Source: Myrmaecium sp. VS I D KN 1 (lineage: Eukaryota; Ascomycota; Dothideomycetes; Valsariales; Valsariaceae). Taken from it: a DNA stretch of 64,000 bases. The position numbers and the translations under genes were made by a program. Within the stretch, counting starts at the first letter, position 1; each line of letters starts with the position of its first letter. Positions 11,685-21,859 of the stretch are shown here, piece by piece. Where the stretch lies: contig JADQAV010000009.1 of assembly GCA_019775845.1 (NCBI GenBank), positions 1,054,001-1,118,000 of the forward strand, given 5' to 3'. The notes under the pieces were generated by a model. That model was not told the origin of the DNA. It ran no database searches and saw only the letters and a program-made list of their open reading frames with translations.

Positions 11685-12190
11685 ATGTCTCTGGCCCCAC
11701 CGTTCACAGAGGAGACCGCTTATCAGAAGGTCAAGAAGGCCCAAGACCTCTGGAATACTTGGTAAAGTCTGCCGCACTATCCGATACGCTGTGTACTCAT
11801 CTGCCTCTTAGCGATCCCGAACAGGTCGTCAAAGCCTACACGGGGGATAGCATGTGGCGTAACCGTTCTAGTTTTTTACGGGGCCATGCCGAGATTGTCG
11901 ATTTCCTGAGCAAGAAATGGCAGAAAGAAAAGAGCTATCGCCTCCGCAAGGAGCTGTTCGCAGTCACACGAGACAAGATAGCCGTGCAATTCTGGTACGA
12001 ATACCAAGATTCCTCGGATGGAATGAAGTGGAAGAGGTGTTATGGTCTGGAGGATTGGACCTTTGCCCCAGATGGACGCATGCGGAAGCGTCAGATGAGC
12101 GGGAACGATGTTGAGATCGATGAGACTGAGCGGTGGTTTCAGGACGGCGTTGATGTAAACAAGGTTGACATTACTGAGGCCCATTGGTGA
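11685..12190 (+). CDS. SnoaL/NTF2-fold protein of the DUF1348 family
   Basis: Two exons, 11685-11761 and 11812-12190, giving 151 aa, the normal length for this family. Splicing out a 50-nt intron joins KKAQDLWNTC to DPEQVVKAYTGDS, as family members read (W-N-x-x-D-P-E). Other family marks are SMWRNRSSFLRGHAEIVDFLSKKW, here split by me as SMWRNRSSFLRG and EIVDFLSKKW, then YRLRKELFA, IAVQFWYEY, RCYGLEDWTF and GRMRKRQMS. The fold is a single cone-shaped NTF2-like barrel; no biochemical role is established for most members, and I assign none. The start follows an A-rich context (TTACAATG) about 170 bp after the transposon, so the transposon edge may now lie within or next to the promoter (inference). 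Confidence 0.88.
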
Positions 12191-12285
12191 TAGCGTTACC
12201 CAGACTCGATACTTTGTGGAGGCATCACACGACGGGATGAACCTTCCTGGTGCGAGGCAGAAGGAGCATAGCGACCTGCCACTGT

Positions 12286-12802
12286 TCATGCTGGCGGTGT
12301 GTCATGGATGACGACGAGAATGAATTTGGCATCTAGCAAACTTAGCCTTGGCTTGGTCAGATATTCTTTAACTTCAGGGGCGTACCTGGCACAATGACCA
12401 ATTCGTTCTTCCTTGTTCGTACTCTCAGGAGTTTGACCTCGTCGTCGTGATCTAACCCTTCTACTAGAGTACCGGCGGATTCCATGAAGGACCAAACCAG
12501 CCTTGCAACCTCTTCGGCACTGTGGATGCCCTTCTCTGGCCTGCCAGTGCCATATCCATCTGGCGAGTTCTCGCTTGGTGCTGGAAGCGTGCTATTCGGA
12601 TTCGCAGATGAGCTGCCGGAAATCAGGCCTGAGGTTCGTACGATAGCGCCTGTGTCTCTGGCAAGGACGAGAGTGCTCTGAACACCAGGCTTCTGGCTGA
12701 GGCGCGTGAGCAGGGCGAGCGTGTCGTCGGGCTAGAGTGGTGACAGAATAAGCTATGCATCAAGTCTTAGCGAATTGCTCCACCTACAGTACTTTGAGCC
12801 AT
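12286..12802 (-). CDS. roadblock/LC7-type dynein light chain
   Basis: Three exons: 12802-12788 (only 15 nt, five codons), 12731-12386 and 12332-12286, giving 135 aa. Roadblock light chains bind the dynein intermediate chain and belong to the cytoplasmic dynein complex. Seen in the sequence: an N-terminal helix DDTLALLTRLSQKPGVQSTLV, here given in part as LLTRLSQKPGV, then LARDTGAIVRTSG, a Ser/Pro/Gly-rich insertion of about 35 residues (SGSSSANPNSTLP onward) before the second helix, EEVARLVWSFMES, and the final strands KLLRVRT, NELVIVPDAKFILVVIH. The insertion makes it longer than animal roadblock (about 96 aa); fungal members often have one. The Ipi1 gene starts 343 bp away on the other strand, so the two share a divergent promoter region. 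Confidence 0.85.
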
Positions 12803-13144
12803 GTCCGAAGTTCGCTACAGATCTCTACTCGGTGCGCGTGGATTCGCAAGGCAGTTAGACGCATTGAATGTCGTGAAGGTCTTGGCGTGTAAACAACGCC
12901 TGCCTTGAACTGGCCTAGTACCCTGGACCCTGACAGAAGAAATCCAGTGGAAATATTTCGTCCAACTGTCGCAGTAGCAAGAGCAACGTCGGCCTTCGGT
13001 TTATACGGTACCTAGGAGACTTGCCGTAATGCAAGGCACGCTGCAAGCTGTGGAATAGACGGATTAACGTTACCCTCATGCTTTCAGCTCAACATCATCT
13101 CTTGGACGTACATAAGCGGCAGCTACTTGAGAGCGGTTGAGAAA
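12803..13144. promoter_or_regulatory. divergent promoter region, roadblock / Ipi1
   Basis: 342 nt separate the two start codons of divergently transcribed genes, so this short stretch must contain both promoters. I cannot point to a specific factor site. Confidence 0.5.
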
Positions 13145-14282
13145 ATGGGTTCTAGCGCAAAGCGGAAGAAGGAAAAGAAGCAGGATTTCCAGGTTCGCAG
13201 AGTCTCCTATCATGCCGAATAAGCTATTGTGATTGCTAATATGACCCAAGAAACCTAAATTGAGGGTAGGAAAGACCGCCCCGAAAGCTTCAAATTTCAC
13301 CGACACCAGCTTCAGAGCGAAGGGTAATGTTCCCGGGTTTCAGATACTATTAGAAATTTGTACTGACCTTGCCACAAAAGCTATCGTATTGAACCAACAG
13401 TCGTTGTCTGCGAATGCTCCTTCTGTCACAGCGCAGTTCTCACACCACCTTTCCATGCTCACGCATAAGTCCGATACTCAACGCAAGGAATCCCTCGCAT
13501 ATCTGACGACCGCTATTTCGACTACACCTCCCGGAAGCTCCCTTCCTCAGCCAGTGGCTGTCATTCTCCCCAAAGTCCAGCCATTAGTCCTTGATGCTTC
13601 CAATGGAGTTCGTGCACAGCTTTTAAAACTGTTGCAAAGCTTGCCCGCCGCAGACATCTCTCGGCACGCGGAGCAACTGCTGCTCTATACACGCGCAGGC
13701 ATGACCAATTTGGCTGTGGACATTCGATCGTCCTCGCTAGATATTTTCTTGTGGCTCCTTGAAGCCGCGGGTCACGAAGTGGTCAGTTGCGCCGGTGGCT
13801 GGGTGAAGACGTTGAAATGCTTCCTCAATCTCCTCGGTTGGAAGACCGAAACAGTAGGGAAATGGACGGCATCCAAAGCATCATTTGGGAAGTCCGGAAA
13901 TGAAGCCAAGGTGCTCGTGAAACAGCTCACGAGTCTGACTTCTTTTCTGAGGATTGGTTTGAACGCACCGCTTTCGACCCATCCTCAAGTTGCTGATCGA
14001 GGCTTTCCGATATGGCAGACTGAGCAACAAATGATATCCAGGCGCTCAAACGCTTTTGCACACTTGAACCTATTTGGCGCCCCGAGAGATGACGAGACAG
14101 AGATGTATGAAGACCGGGAGGAGCGACAGAGGATCTTTCACGAGAAAGCGCAACCGGCTATTCTGGCTGGATTGGAAAATGCTCGGAAGGAGGGTGGGGA
14201 GATTGGCAGAGTTGCCATCCAAATGAAGAAAGTGATTCAGGAAGGAATGGCTGATTACCCTGGGGATGACGTCGAATTTTAG
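13145..14282 (+). CDS. pre-rRNA processing protein Ipi1 (TEX10-like)
   Basis: Three exons: 13145-13192, 13251-13323 and 13381-14282, giving 340 aa, the usual length for ascomycete Ipi1. Ipi1 is part of the Rix1 complex (Rix1-Ipi1-Ipi3) that acts in ITS2 processing and late 60S ribosome maturation in the nucleus. Signs: basic start MGSSAKRKKEKKQDF, then KPKLRVGKTAPKASNFTDT, SFRAKAIVLNQQSL across intron 2, and an alpha-helical HEAT-like body (LTHKSDTQRKESLAYL, DASNGVRAQLLKLLQSLP, DIRSSSLDIFLWLLE). Intron 2 is 57 nt, a multiple of three and without an in-frame stop, so retention would add 19 residues. I remove it because the junction SFRAK-AIVLNQQ is the conserved form. Confidence 0.9.
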
Positions 14283-14619
14283 AACGGGCGATTATCTGAC
14301 ATAGCCCTGCACCTTGCTAATTCAGTGGTGGTACGCACTTGTACACCAGAGATGAAGATCTACCTAGTGAGAGTAACTATCTCTATAAGCATGCAATTTC
14401 TTATACTAGGCATGCAGGGTATCCCTCCATAGCCCTGTACTGAGTGTGAACGTGCAAGGACCGTAAGACGAGGGACGTCCCCTCCGCCCAAAGCTCCGTT
14501 CAGCCTTACAGAAATATCCGATTGATCTCCGGTCCCCGCCAGATTCCGTGTGGTAATCCGCATCCGGGTCAGTACGGAGTACAACGACCTCAACTTTAGC
14601 ACATCCATACACAGCAAGC
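14283..14619. other. intergenic between Ipi1 and thioesterase genes
   Basis: 337 nt between two plus-strand genes; it must hold the Ipi1 3' end and the thioesterase promoter. Nothing else seen. Confidence 0.45.
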
Positions 14620-15743
14620 ATGCCACCCATCCGAGCTCGGCCGCGACTTGCACTAAAGTGCACTCGGGTACGACGATTGACCCGGGAACTACCCTCCGTT
14701 CATCGCCGCTTCAATGCCACCAATGCTACCGCGCCGGGCCCCGCCGCAGCTGTAGGAGCTGCACCGACCCGTCGCATCTCCCTCCGCGCATTCGTGTATG
14801 CCCTTCTCTTCTTCTCCGTCGGCGCGACGGGCGGCAGCCTCGTTCGTCAGATAGTCCTCCCGCCCGCCTTTCCCGAGGCGGGCTCGGCTGAGGACGTCAA
14901 GATCCTCGAACGCATCTCCCGCGACATTGACGCACTCCCCATCGTCGCGGCGCTGCGGGCCGAGACGTACCACTTCCGCTCCGACACAGACCTGCAGGAG
15001 CATGCTTCGCGGGTGGAGCAAGGGCAGGCGGAGGCTGTACGGGGCTGGCGCGAACTCGACGCGGATACCCTCGGGGGAAAGTCCGCCATAAGGAGCGACA
15101 GTGTCGACTGCACAAGAACGTTGACACAGCGGACCTTGCTGGGCGGTGGCCGGCTGGGGGTACAGCGTGCTTTCTGGAACCCCACCACCCGGGAGCTGAT
15201 CGCGGTGATATGGTTCGGTGGTGGGTTGAGTGGGTGGCCTGGCATGGCGCACGGAGGAGCAATTGCAACGGTGTTTGACGAGGGGATGAGCCGGGTGCTC
15301 GCAGGTCCAGATGCCTCATTAGGTTTGTGACCCGTTTCGAACCTTTCTCACGTGCGTCCATTTGACTGATCTAAAACCAAGACTCTGTCCCCTCGCCAAA
15401 GTCGCTGAGCCTCACTTACGTTAAGCCTACTCTTGCGAATAACTTCTATGTCTTGCGCGCTTCGTTTCCTTCCCCCGATGTCACGCTCGAAACCCCGTAT
15501 ACCGTCACGAAAGCTTCCGAGACATCCCAGGAATACCCGAGTAACAAAGACATGACTAAAAAGGTATCCGCTTCCGAAGGTGCAGCCGGAGACTGTGAGA
15601 TTGTGGGCACTATCGAGACTCTCGAAGGGCAAGTATGCGTCAAATCCAAAGCCGTTTTCCCTGGTCACGCCGCTGGAGCCGGCTTCTCACCCTCCGTCGT
15701 TACATCGGCGTGGGGACGGTTCAAGAATCGGTTGGGGTTTTGA
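14620..15743 (+). CDS. 4HBT-fold thioesterase-like membrane protein (UPF0644-like)
   Basis: Two exons, 14620-15322 and 15382-15743, giving 354 aa. The N-terminal 45 residues are Arg-rich and poor in acidic residues (RARPRLALKCTRVRRLTRE), like a mitochondrial leader. One membrane segment follows at about residues 54-72 (RAFVYALLFFSVGATGGSL). The hot-dog fold lies after residue 190, with the signature GWPGMAHGGAIATVFDEGMSRV, given here in two parts as GWPGMAHGGAIAT and VFDEGMSRV; His-Gly-Gly followed by Asp-Glu is the pattern of the PaaI/THEM4 branch. Exon 2 continues with LSLTYVKPTLAN, a typical strand of the fold. The acceptor CCAAG at 15377-15381 is the one that keeps frame. It resembles S. 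pombe UPF0644 proteins. Acyl-CoA ester hydrolysis is likely from the fold; the substrate is unknown. Confidence 0.82.
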
Positions 15744-16626
15744 GGCGCGCCATGACCGCAGCAGCGGGTGTCATTCAAACGGATTGGTTCCAGTAATATC
15801 CATCACCGCCACAGCACATGCTTGCGGAGAACTGTCTTGCAAGAGGCCCGGACCAACGATATCCGCGCTTACGCCGGTTAGAGGGCGATGCCCTCGTGAT
15901 TTCGAGCAGTATCGCATACCAACTACGAGATAACGGAAAGCAAACCGTAGTGTCCGAAAAGGCGCTTGTGGCCCACTATCTCTGCACTCTGGCGCAGAAT
16001 GTTACCGTGGAGAAGAGGAAGAGCATGGTCTGTCAGAAAGAGAGATGCACCAACATGATGTATGAGCCCCCCTTTTTTCCCCATCAGGCAGCCCCCAGTA
16101 CTTCGTGTCCCGCCGACGATGGAAAAGGTGTCCCCATGGCCTAGAATCCCCGGCACATGTATCCATATCTCATTTTCCCTCACTTCCCTCTCTTGTGGAC
16201 GCAGCCTCGTCCATGCTATCAGCAAACACGCCCGCCCAGCCGCGTGGGAAAAACGCTGTCACGTTTCTGCCGCATCCGTGCCGCGGGAGTGTCACTCACG
16301 GTCTTATGTTCGAGCGAAGAGACTTTGAAGCAATGAATCATTATGTATTCTTATACTCCCTTCAGCGACAATCCCATACTATCTTGCTGCGAGTGGCGCT
16401 GTTCGTTGTAGGCTTCCTGTCAACGTGAAGAGACATTTTAAGCGAGCTTTGCTCTACCCCCCGCACCCTATGCAGCCTTGCGGCAGCCTCCCGCAAAGCA
16501 AAGACCTGCCGTTCCCGAAGTCATCTGTCAGAGCCAACTGCATTCACGGAATGCGCACCTCAGACGCAGCACGTTGGTCGGCTATAATCCCCATGGCCGT
16601 TAAAAGTTCTTCAGATACAGCACAAA
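15744..16626. other. intergenic, no gene seen
   Basis: 883 nt between the thioesterase stop and the tRNA gene. Frames of about 100 codons occur but are without recognisable motifs or splice logic. Confidence 0.5.
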
Positions 16627-16758
16627 GGCAAGGTGGCCGAGTGGTTAAGGCGTTACGTTTAGGTTTTCTTTCGGAGGTGCTTTCTCGGAACACCTCCTGA
16701 TTGGTTTAACTTTGAACCGTAATTCGAAAGAGCGTGGGTTCAAGTCCCACCCTTGTCA
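16627..16758 (+). tRNA. tRNA-Leu, probable anticodon TAG, with intron
   Basis: Acceptor stem GGCAAGG pairs with CCTTGTC (one G-T pair) followed by discriminator A. The D arm is TGGCCGAGTGGTTAAGGC, the A-box form of Leu and Ser tRNAs. The anticodon stem is TTACG/CGTAA, and the 5' half of the loop reads TTTAGG, which gives anticodon TAG (codon CTA). A long variable arm follows, then the T arm GTGGG-TTCAAGT-CCCAC. An intron of about 50 nt sits after position 37, the standard site, and carries a 7-bp hairpin GGAGGTG/CACCTCC. Total length without the intron is in the normal range for a type II tRNA. Exact intron ends are uncertain by a base or two. Confidence 0.85.
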
Positions 16759-17102
16759 TCACATGTATCTTTTTCTCTTTTTTTTCTTATCTTTATATAA
16801 AAACCTGGTCTGTTATATGATCTTTTCTTGCCTTCTAAATGTGTTGGTCTTCCCTTTTTACTACTAGACTGGCGAGAGGGTTTGACATATTGGAGGTGTG
16901 ATCACAGCCCATGTTGGTTTCATAGAAGCGTGCTAGTATTTCTCGTATTCATTCGTTTATATATATCACTAGAAGCCTCGTCCTGCCTGACGCAAATCGT
17001 TTGCGCACATGATATAGTGGTACATGAGAAGCAAAACCGGCTATATTTATCGCCAAGTGAATAGGAAACATAACAAGTTTAGGAAATGTGGACATCGGGT
17101 AT
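16759..17102. other. intergenic after the tRNA gene
   Basis: Starts with a T-rich run (about 16767-16790) just after the tRNA, which fits RNA polymerase III termination. The rest, up to the GS-like stop codon, holds no gene. Confidence 0.5.
16767..16788 (+). terminator. T-rich run, likely Pol III terminator of the tRNA
   Basis: Several runs of four or more T within about 30 nt of the tRNA 3' end. Runs of T are the Pol III termination signal. Confidence 0.6.
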
Positions 17103-18852
17103 CTAGACCGTCTCGATATATCTCCTTACTTCCCTAATCCTAGATGTTAGTCGACCGAGCGGTAGGAGAACAGAAGACGAACGAGATCACTTACCAATCC
17201 GTGACCGCCTCATCCCACAGCCGCACCTCATGCTCCCTGGTCCCGCCGAAGTGCTCCACGAACTCATCACCGAACACCTCCCGCGCGATGCTCTCCTTCC
17301 TCATGAAGCGCTCATTGGCCTCCTTCAGCGACTTGGCGAGTCGGATACCGGTGTCGGACGCGCCGCCCACGTCCTCGCCCTTGCCCAACGGCGGAACGGA
17401 GATCTCGAGCTTCTTCTCGACGCCTCGCCAGCCGAGCGCGAGGATGGTGGCGAGGACGAAGTGCGGGTTCGCGTCGGCGCCGGGCACGCGCACTTCGAAG
17501 CGGGTGGCCTTGGGACTGGCGGTGGGCGGGGAGATCAGACGGATGGAGGCGGCGCGGTGCTCGAGGCCCCACGAGACGGTGACGGGAGCCCAGAAGTTTT
17601 CGACGAGGCGCTTGTATGAGTTCACGGTCGGCGCGACGATGGGCATGACATCTGGCAGACCCTCCAGCAAGCCGGCGAGGAAATGTCGGCCCATGTCGGA
17701 GAGGTAGCGGAGGTCCGGCCATTTCGCTTCGGTATCCTCGGTCTCACGGTAGAAGAGGTTCTTCCCTGATCTGTCGACAATGGATACGTGCATGTGGCCG
17801 GAATTCCCCGGAAGCCCCTCGCGTGGTTTTGCCATGAAGCAAGGAGTAATGCCAAACTTGCTACCGAGCGACTTGACAGTCAACCTTTCGGCAGATTGTC
17901 AGCAATTGGCCCAGGAAAGAGATCAGATGACGGGGAAACTGACTTGAAAAGAGCTGCCTTGTCAGCCATTTGTGTGATCTCACCGAACTGAAGGGCCTAG
18001 TACGGCGCGTTAGCTGCCCATTCGGACGATCAAGATAGCAGTCCACTCACAGCCTCGAAAACACCCGGTCCACTCTCGGTATGCCACCCTTCGATGCCCA
18101 CATTGAACTTTTCACAAGCGTCGAATATACCATAGTAGTAGTCTTGATTGTGGATCGGCCTCGTCAGGCTATAACCGAACATGCCTTCAGTGAGGGGAGG
18201 CAGCGCATTTACGGGGTTCTCGCGCAGGAACTTGGCGGTGGAGGAGGAGTTGCGTTCGGTCCCGTTGCTGGTGTCTGGTGCCCGAAATTGATAGAATTCA
18301 TATTCCGCTAGCGCAGTACCGCAAGTATTAGCCTGGGGAACATAAGAGGCCTTGACCTTGGAACTCTGCTCGACCAGCAGCCACCACGTAGTTTAGTCTT
18401 GCGCTGCTCGGTAGCTCACCTCCAGCCATTGCACCCAGCCCGTGCTCCGCCAACTTGTCCACGGCTCGTTTCAGGAGTGATCGCGGGCACGCGCTGAGCG
18501 AGGCTCCGGTATCCGGATCGTAGAAGCTGACGAGGAAGAACGGGACGTTGTTCTCCCAAGGTATCCGCCTGTAAGAGCTGAGGTCCGGGATTGCGATCAC
18601 GTCTCGGTATCCGTTCTCCTTGTTGCTGATCCTCAGCTCCTTGAAGTAGGTCTGGTCGTGCATGTCCCAGCCGAAGACGACGGAGCAGAAGCCGAAGCCC
18701 TCCTTCGCGATGGACAGGAACTTCTTCTTCGCCATCAGCTTGCCGCGCAGCACGCCGTCCACGTCCACACCCGCTACCTTGACGGCGGCGTCATCCTTGA
18801 GGAGCTCCGGCAGGGATTCCAGGGTGACCTCGACGGGATCTTGGCTCGCCAT
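17103..18852 (-). CDS. glutamine synthetase-like enzyme (FluG C-terminal / GS-I type)
   Basis: Five exons: 18852-18420, 18307-18051, 17996-17944, 17884-17195 and 17139-17103, giving 489 aa. Motifs of the ATP-dependent amine ligase fold: GVLRGKLMAKKKFLS and GFCSVVFGWDMHD in the N-terminal half; ESGPGVFEAALQFGE across intron 2; NSGHMHVSI; NSYKRLVENFWAP; a catalytic-loop region SPKATRFEVRVPGADANPH, given in part as RFEVRVPGADANP. The last 12 residues are on a tiny fifth exon (IREVRRYIETV). The sequence resembles the GS-like C-terminal half of Aspergillus FluG and other single-domain fungal GS-I-type proteins rather than the main fungal GS-II. The true substrate may be glutamate or another gamma-glutamyl acceptor; this cannot be told here. 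An in-frame open stretch runs upstream to 19146; I start at MASQDP, which begins conserved-type sequence. Confidence 0.85.
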
Positions 18853-19832
18853 TGCGGTGTGTGGAGGGCTCGGGGCGGAGGGACGATGAGATGGAAGGGA
18901 GTCGGATGCGGAGAGGAACGCGGAGAGGTGTAGCGGCGAGAAAGCAGGGTCGAGGTCGGACAGAAAATGCGGAAAGACACAGTGACTTGGGACGAGGAGT
19001 GTGTAGGGAAAACAGGGAGCAGGAAGCAGGAGCCGGGGACTAGGGAGGCCCTGGGAGCTCGGGAGGCAGATAGACAATGCGGGCCGGCGATTGGCGATGG
19101 GCGGAGAGTTGGTGAGTGGCTCTGACGAATTACGTGGGGAAAGCAAGCCGAGCTAGGGAGTTTATACTGATAAGCCGATCCCCTCCTCCCGACCTTGGGG
19201 CCTAGCCTTGTTCCAACGGACGGGATGTTTTGACCCTCGGGTTGGATCTAGGAGGACCATTGATGGGTTTTTTCCTCGAATAGGACGAAAACTATTAGAG
19301 CTGTATGATCTGTTTGCGGTAAGAACAATTAATACATTCAAGTATTGCCCATAGTAGGACACACGAATGCCGATAAGATACTGGATATATCCTCGTAACT
19401 CCGTACGGATGCTCCACAATTCGTGACCCCTCCCTACTATTCGTCCCATCAACCCTCGGCGCAAAAGATTGCAAGCAAAGCAGCGTTGCGTCCTTTGATT
19501 TTCCAGGGAGTTATCTCGTGAAGAGTGTCACTGATCATTTATTGACTAAGCCTTCAACGTATCCAGCAATTCTTTCCTCTGCAATCTCGCCTCACGCGTC
19601 TCCTCCCATCCCCTCCTCGACCTTACCCCACCATCCAGAGGACCGAGCGTCACCACCCCACTTCGGATTGATGGTCGATAGGTGTCGAACGCTGTGTCAC
19701 CCGTCAACATAACACCCATCAACCTCCCACTTCTCTCTCAGTCCTCTCCAAGTCACATCGAGGCCGCGTTCACGTTCGTTCAATACTCCCATCACAAGGA
19801 ATACCATCCATTCTCCCCAAAAACCTCTCATC
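18853..19832. promoter_or_regulatory. divergent promoter region, GS-like / SDR
   Basis: 980 nt between divergent start codons. The part next to the GS-like gene (18853-19146) is open in its frame for 98 codons with Pro/Ser-rich, low-complexity coding, most likely 5' leader. No other gene seen. Confidence 0.45.
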
Positions 19833-21015
19833 ATGGCCAGTGAAGCACCTCGGGGTCGTCTGGCGGGCAAGAATGCCATCATCACCGGAGCTGCTGGGTG
19901 AGTGAAGTTGCTTTGAAGTCATATATCAGATGCTCCCAGTCTTCTCCCGCGCTCCGCTCTGCACCTTTCCTCGATCGATATCTTTCAAAGCACGTCACAA
20001 CGGTCATGGCGGCCGGAGATCCTCTGTTTCCTTGCATGTACAAAAAAGCGAGATGCCCACGGGAGCACGAGTGCCGTCTCACGTTGAGCACCGCCCTTCT
20101 GATTATTGCGTTACCCGAGCTTCCGCCTCGTGCTGATCTAGCCTGATCACGACCTGGAGGACACCCAAGCTGATGATATCACAGCGGTATCGGGCTCGAA
20201 ACGAGCATCCTCTTCGCCCGCGAGGGCGCCAATTTGTTGATGTCCGACATTTCCGGACCGGCGCTCGAGCGTGCCTTGGCCAAGGTGAAGGAGCAGGCTC
20301 CCAACCATCAGAAGGTCGAGACGGCGGTCGTCGACGTATCCAAAGAGGCCAGTGTGCAGGCTATGGTGGAGCGTCTGGACAGCTGGGGAGGCGTGGATGT
20401 CATCTTCAACAACGCTGGCATCATGCATGCGGACGATGCTGATGCCATCGACACCCCTGAGAAGATTTGGGATCTGACCCACAACATCAATGTCAAGGGT
20501 GTTTGGTACGGCAGCAAGCATGCCGTGCTCAGCCTGAGGAAGCACAACAAGAAGAAGGGCAGCATTATCAACACTGCTAGTGTCGTCGCCCTCGTTGGAA
20601 GCGCCACCCCTCAGCTTGCCTATACAGCCAGCAAGGGCGCTGTTTTGGCGATGACGCGGGAACTGGCCATCGTTCACGCTAGGGAAGGCTTCAGGTTCAA
20701 CTCGTTGTGCCCTGCGCCTTTGAAGTAAGCAAACCCCCGGGACTACGAATTTTTCTCGAGCTAATACGTGACAGCACTCCCCTTCTTCAAGATTGGCTCG
20801 GTGACGATCAGGCGAAGCGTCACCGCCGGGAGGTCCACTTCCCGACGGGCCGCTTCGGCGAAGCTATTGAGCAGGCTCAGGCCGTGCTCTTCCTCGCTTC
20901 TGATGAGGCCAGCTTCGTCAACGGTACCGACTTCGTGGTCGACGGTGGCATGACCAAGGCATACGTGACTCCCGAGGGGCCTGCCACAGAGGCGCCCAAG
21001 AACCTTGGCCGGTAA
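19833..21015 (+). CDS. classical short-chain dehydrogenase/reductase
   Basis: Three exons: 19833-19897, 20185-20724 and 20775-21015, giving 281 aa. NAD(P)-dependent oxidoreductase with a Rossmann fold. The cofactor motif TGAAGGIG (residues 18-25) is built across intron 1, NNAG is at 97-100, and the catalytic Ser154-Tyr168-Lys172 are in NTASVVALVG and YTASK. The late block SFVNGTDFVVDGGMTKAY is typical of classical SDRs. Asp43 (SDIS) after the second strand suggests NAD rather than NADP preference (inference). Intron 1 is 287 nt, several times longer than neighbours, but both its borders and the family motif it splits are convincing. Substrate is unknown. It starts a three-gene same-strand run with the dienelactone hydrolase and aldehyde dehydrogenase. 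Confidence 0.92.
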
Positions 21016-21859
21016 GGGAGAGGAGATAGAGCGAACAATCGACTTTTTATTTCAAACGACTTGCCATCCACTCCTTGGTCAGAGTCATTCGAGCTTGGAG
21101 CTGCTGAGGCATGCACGGCTCGGCGTGAGCTACAGGGCACATTTTCCTTGTATCCCGCTGCGCAGATGGACTGGATGTTCATGAGCAGATGCCGCGAACA
21201 ACATAGTGTCAGCTTCAATATACCTTGAGGTTCATCCCAGTATCAGAAGGTCTAGCCTGTTATGATAGGAAGCGATTTGCAGTGTTAAAAGATGTGGAAG
21301 ATACAGTAATTTAGCCCTGACATATACTCTCGCCTGCAAGATTCAATGAGCAGTTCATCGCTCATATGAAAGCCAATTGCCCCTGTATCTTCTAATCTTC
21401 CCTAGAGAGCCTGAGTCGCAGCGCGTGTGATATGCTCATATATGCATGTTTGTTCAATCGATCGTTTTATTTATTTATTTATTTTTCTCATTTCCCCCCT
21501 CCAAGTCCCGAGCGGCGAACATTTCTGCATGATATGTTCTGCATCGCTTGATATAATGAAAACCAGTTTATTTTCGACTCCGTTTGCCGCCAGAGCTATA
21601 TGATGCACTTGTTCATACAAATTCCAACATAATCGGGGGTTTCCTGCGGATTCCGAGAAATGTATTGCCGGAGCGAGAGTGGTTTGCGATCTTCTGACAT
21701 CATCTGTTTGGCCCGGCCGAACGCGCGGGGCGGGGTTTCGAACATCAATGACCTCCACCGGGTCGACAAATAATCTGGAAGCTTCAGTTAAAACCCCCTC
21801 CCCCTCAATCGTACCCGCTCCACCGTTCTCCTCAACCATACACTGGTAGCTTACAGCAT
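21016..21859. other. intergenic between SDR and DLH genes
   Basis: 844 nt between two plus-strand genes. It includes a short (TTTA)n run at about 21467-21485. The 151-codon minus-strand frame overlapping the second half (21471-21926) has no family features. Confidence 0.5.

Noticed and set aside
11522-12190. 222-codon continuous reading of the DUF1348 gene from 11522
   Set aside because: The upstream part has no family similarity; the start at 11685 with a 50-nt intron restores the conserved N-terminus.
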